A stretch of 6,733 bases of DNA from an uncultured Angelakisella sp. (GTDB lineage Bacteria; Bacillota; Clostridia; Oscillospirales; Ruminococcaceae): NCBI GenBank assembly GCA_904420255.1, contig CAJFUT010000183.1:1-6733 (forward strand), read 5' to 3'. A program made the position numbers and the translations under genes. The notes under the pieces were generated by a model. The model ran no database searches and was not told the DNA's origin. It saw only the letters and a list, made by a program, of their open reading frames with translations. Of the stretch, positions 6,195 through 6,733 are shown piece by piece (the first letter of the stretch is position 1; each line of letters opens with the position of its first letter).

Positions 6195-6733
6195 CCGGCG
6201 CACCTCCCTTCCTCACCTGAAATGACGTCCGCCTCCAGCTGGGCCACGGTGGTTTCGCTGCTGAGGAGCTCCCGCGCCACCCGGCCGTTTTTCATCAGCA
6301 GCACCCGGCTGCACAGGGTCAGGATCTCCCCGATGTCGTCGGAGATGACGATGATGCCGATGCCGCTGCGGGCCAGCTTTTTCACTTCCTCGTGGATCTG
6401 GCTCTTGGAGCCCACGTCCACCCCCACGGTGGGGCAGTTGAGGATCAGCAGCCGGGGCTTTGTCTGGAGCCATTTGGCCAGCACCACCCGCTGCTGGTTG
6501 CCGCCGGAAAGGTTCTTGGCGGGGATCTGGGGGCCCTCGGCGGCGATGTCCAGCTCGGAGAGCCAGCCCGCGGCAGTCCGGTTCAGCTTTTCGGCGCTGA
6601 GGAGGATCCCCTGGGCCAGGCCATCCACGTCGGCCACGGTGATGTTGTCGGTGAGGGACCGCTCCAGGAACAGCCCCTCGCTGAGGCGGTCCTCCGGCAC
6701 ATAGCCGATGCCCAGCCGGTGGGCGTCCTGGAC
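6191..6733 (-). CDS. Sugar ABC transporter ATPase, RbsA/MglA-type (C-terminal part, cut by window edge)
   Basis: Only the last 180 residues are in the window; the frame is open to the right edge. They form most of the second ABC domain of a two-domain sugar importer ATPase. YVPEDR (11-16) is the block typical of this family, and the ABC signature LSGGNQQ (75-81) is intact. The Walker B region reads LLILNCPTVGVDVGSK (95-110), in which the usual D-E pair is Asn99-Cys100. The switch region is VISDDIGE, with no His, as is common in second domains of this family. These changes suggest the C-terminal ATP site is weak or non-catalytic and that the unseen N-terminal domain does the hydrolysis. The valine codon GTG at 6700 is inside the domain and is not a start. 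The stop overlaps the first permease start by 4 bp. Confidence 0.93.
   Translation of the reverse strand, partial: VQDAHRLGIGYVPEDRLSEGLFLERSLTDNITVADVDGLAQGILLSAEKLNRTAAGWLSELDIAAEGPQIPAKNLSGGNQQRVVLAKWLQTKPRLLILNCPTVGVDVGSKSQIHEEVKKLARSGIGIIVISDDIGEILTLCSRVLLMKNGRVARELLSSETTVAQLEADVISGEEGRCAG

Noticed and set aside
799..6733. Identification of the operon as an AI-2 (lsr) uptake system
   Set aside because: The ATPase, double permease and FGGY kinase fit superficially, but no LsrF/LsrG-like gene is present, and SgcX-like and SgcQ-like enzymes are not part of lsr operons.
1..6733. CRISPR arrays, tRNA or rRNA genes, insertion sequences
   Set aside because: No regularly spaced direct repeats, cloverleaf or rRNA-like sequence, transposase motifs or terminal inverted repeats were seen.

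Overview
The window looks like chromosomal DNA of a GC-rich, probably spore-forming Clostridia-type Firmicute, possibly an Oscillospiraceae-like gut bacterium. The evidence is strong AGGAGG-type ribosome binding sites, intrinsic terminators with U-tracts, heavily GC-biased third codon positions, and a gene for a protein resembling the DNA-binding domain of Spo0A. The lineage is an inference; no marker gene is present.

Layout. Positions 1-62 probably hold the very end of a plus-strand gene, followed by an intrinsic terminator (133-170). Positions 171-329 form a non-coding control region with a Spo0A-box-like tandem, a candidate -10 element and an inverted repeat over the ribosome binding site. 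A short plus-strand gene (330-734) encodes a stand-alone Spo0A C-terminal-domain-like protein. A 13-bp bidirectional terminator (754-783) separates it from a convergent minus-strand operon that fills the rest of the window.

The operon, in transcription order from the right edge, is: the C-terminal part of a two-domain sugar ABC ATPase (cut by the window), two RbsC-type membrane permeases, an M42-fold protein closely resembling SgcX, an FGGY carbohydrate kinase, and a BtpA/SgcQ-family TIM-barrel protein. Junctions are 4-bp ATGA overlaps, an 11-bp overlap, a 10-nt gap and a 1-nt gap, so this is one tightly coupled transcript. The likely logic is that the ABC importer takes up a sugar, polyol or sugar derivative. 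The SgcX-like protein and the kinase then process and phosphorylate it, and the SgcQ-like barrel acts on a later intermediate. The binding protein and a dedicated regulator are not seen and may lie beyond 6733.

The most notable points are these. SgcX-like and SgcQ-like proteins, which in E. coli sit in a PTS operon (sgc), are here joined to an ABC importer and an FGGY kinase. The SgcX-like protein has Leu where M42 enzymes carry a metal-binding Asp. The ATPase Walker B reads N-C instead of D-E. The small Spo0A-like gene has Spo0A-box-like repeats and an RBS-overlapping inverted repeat upstream. The substrate cannot be named from the sequence.
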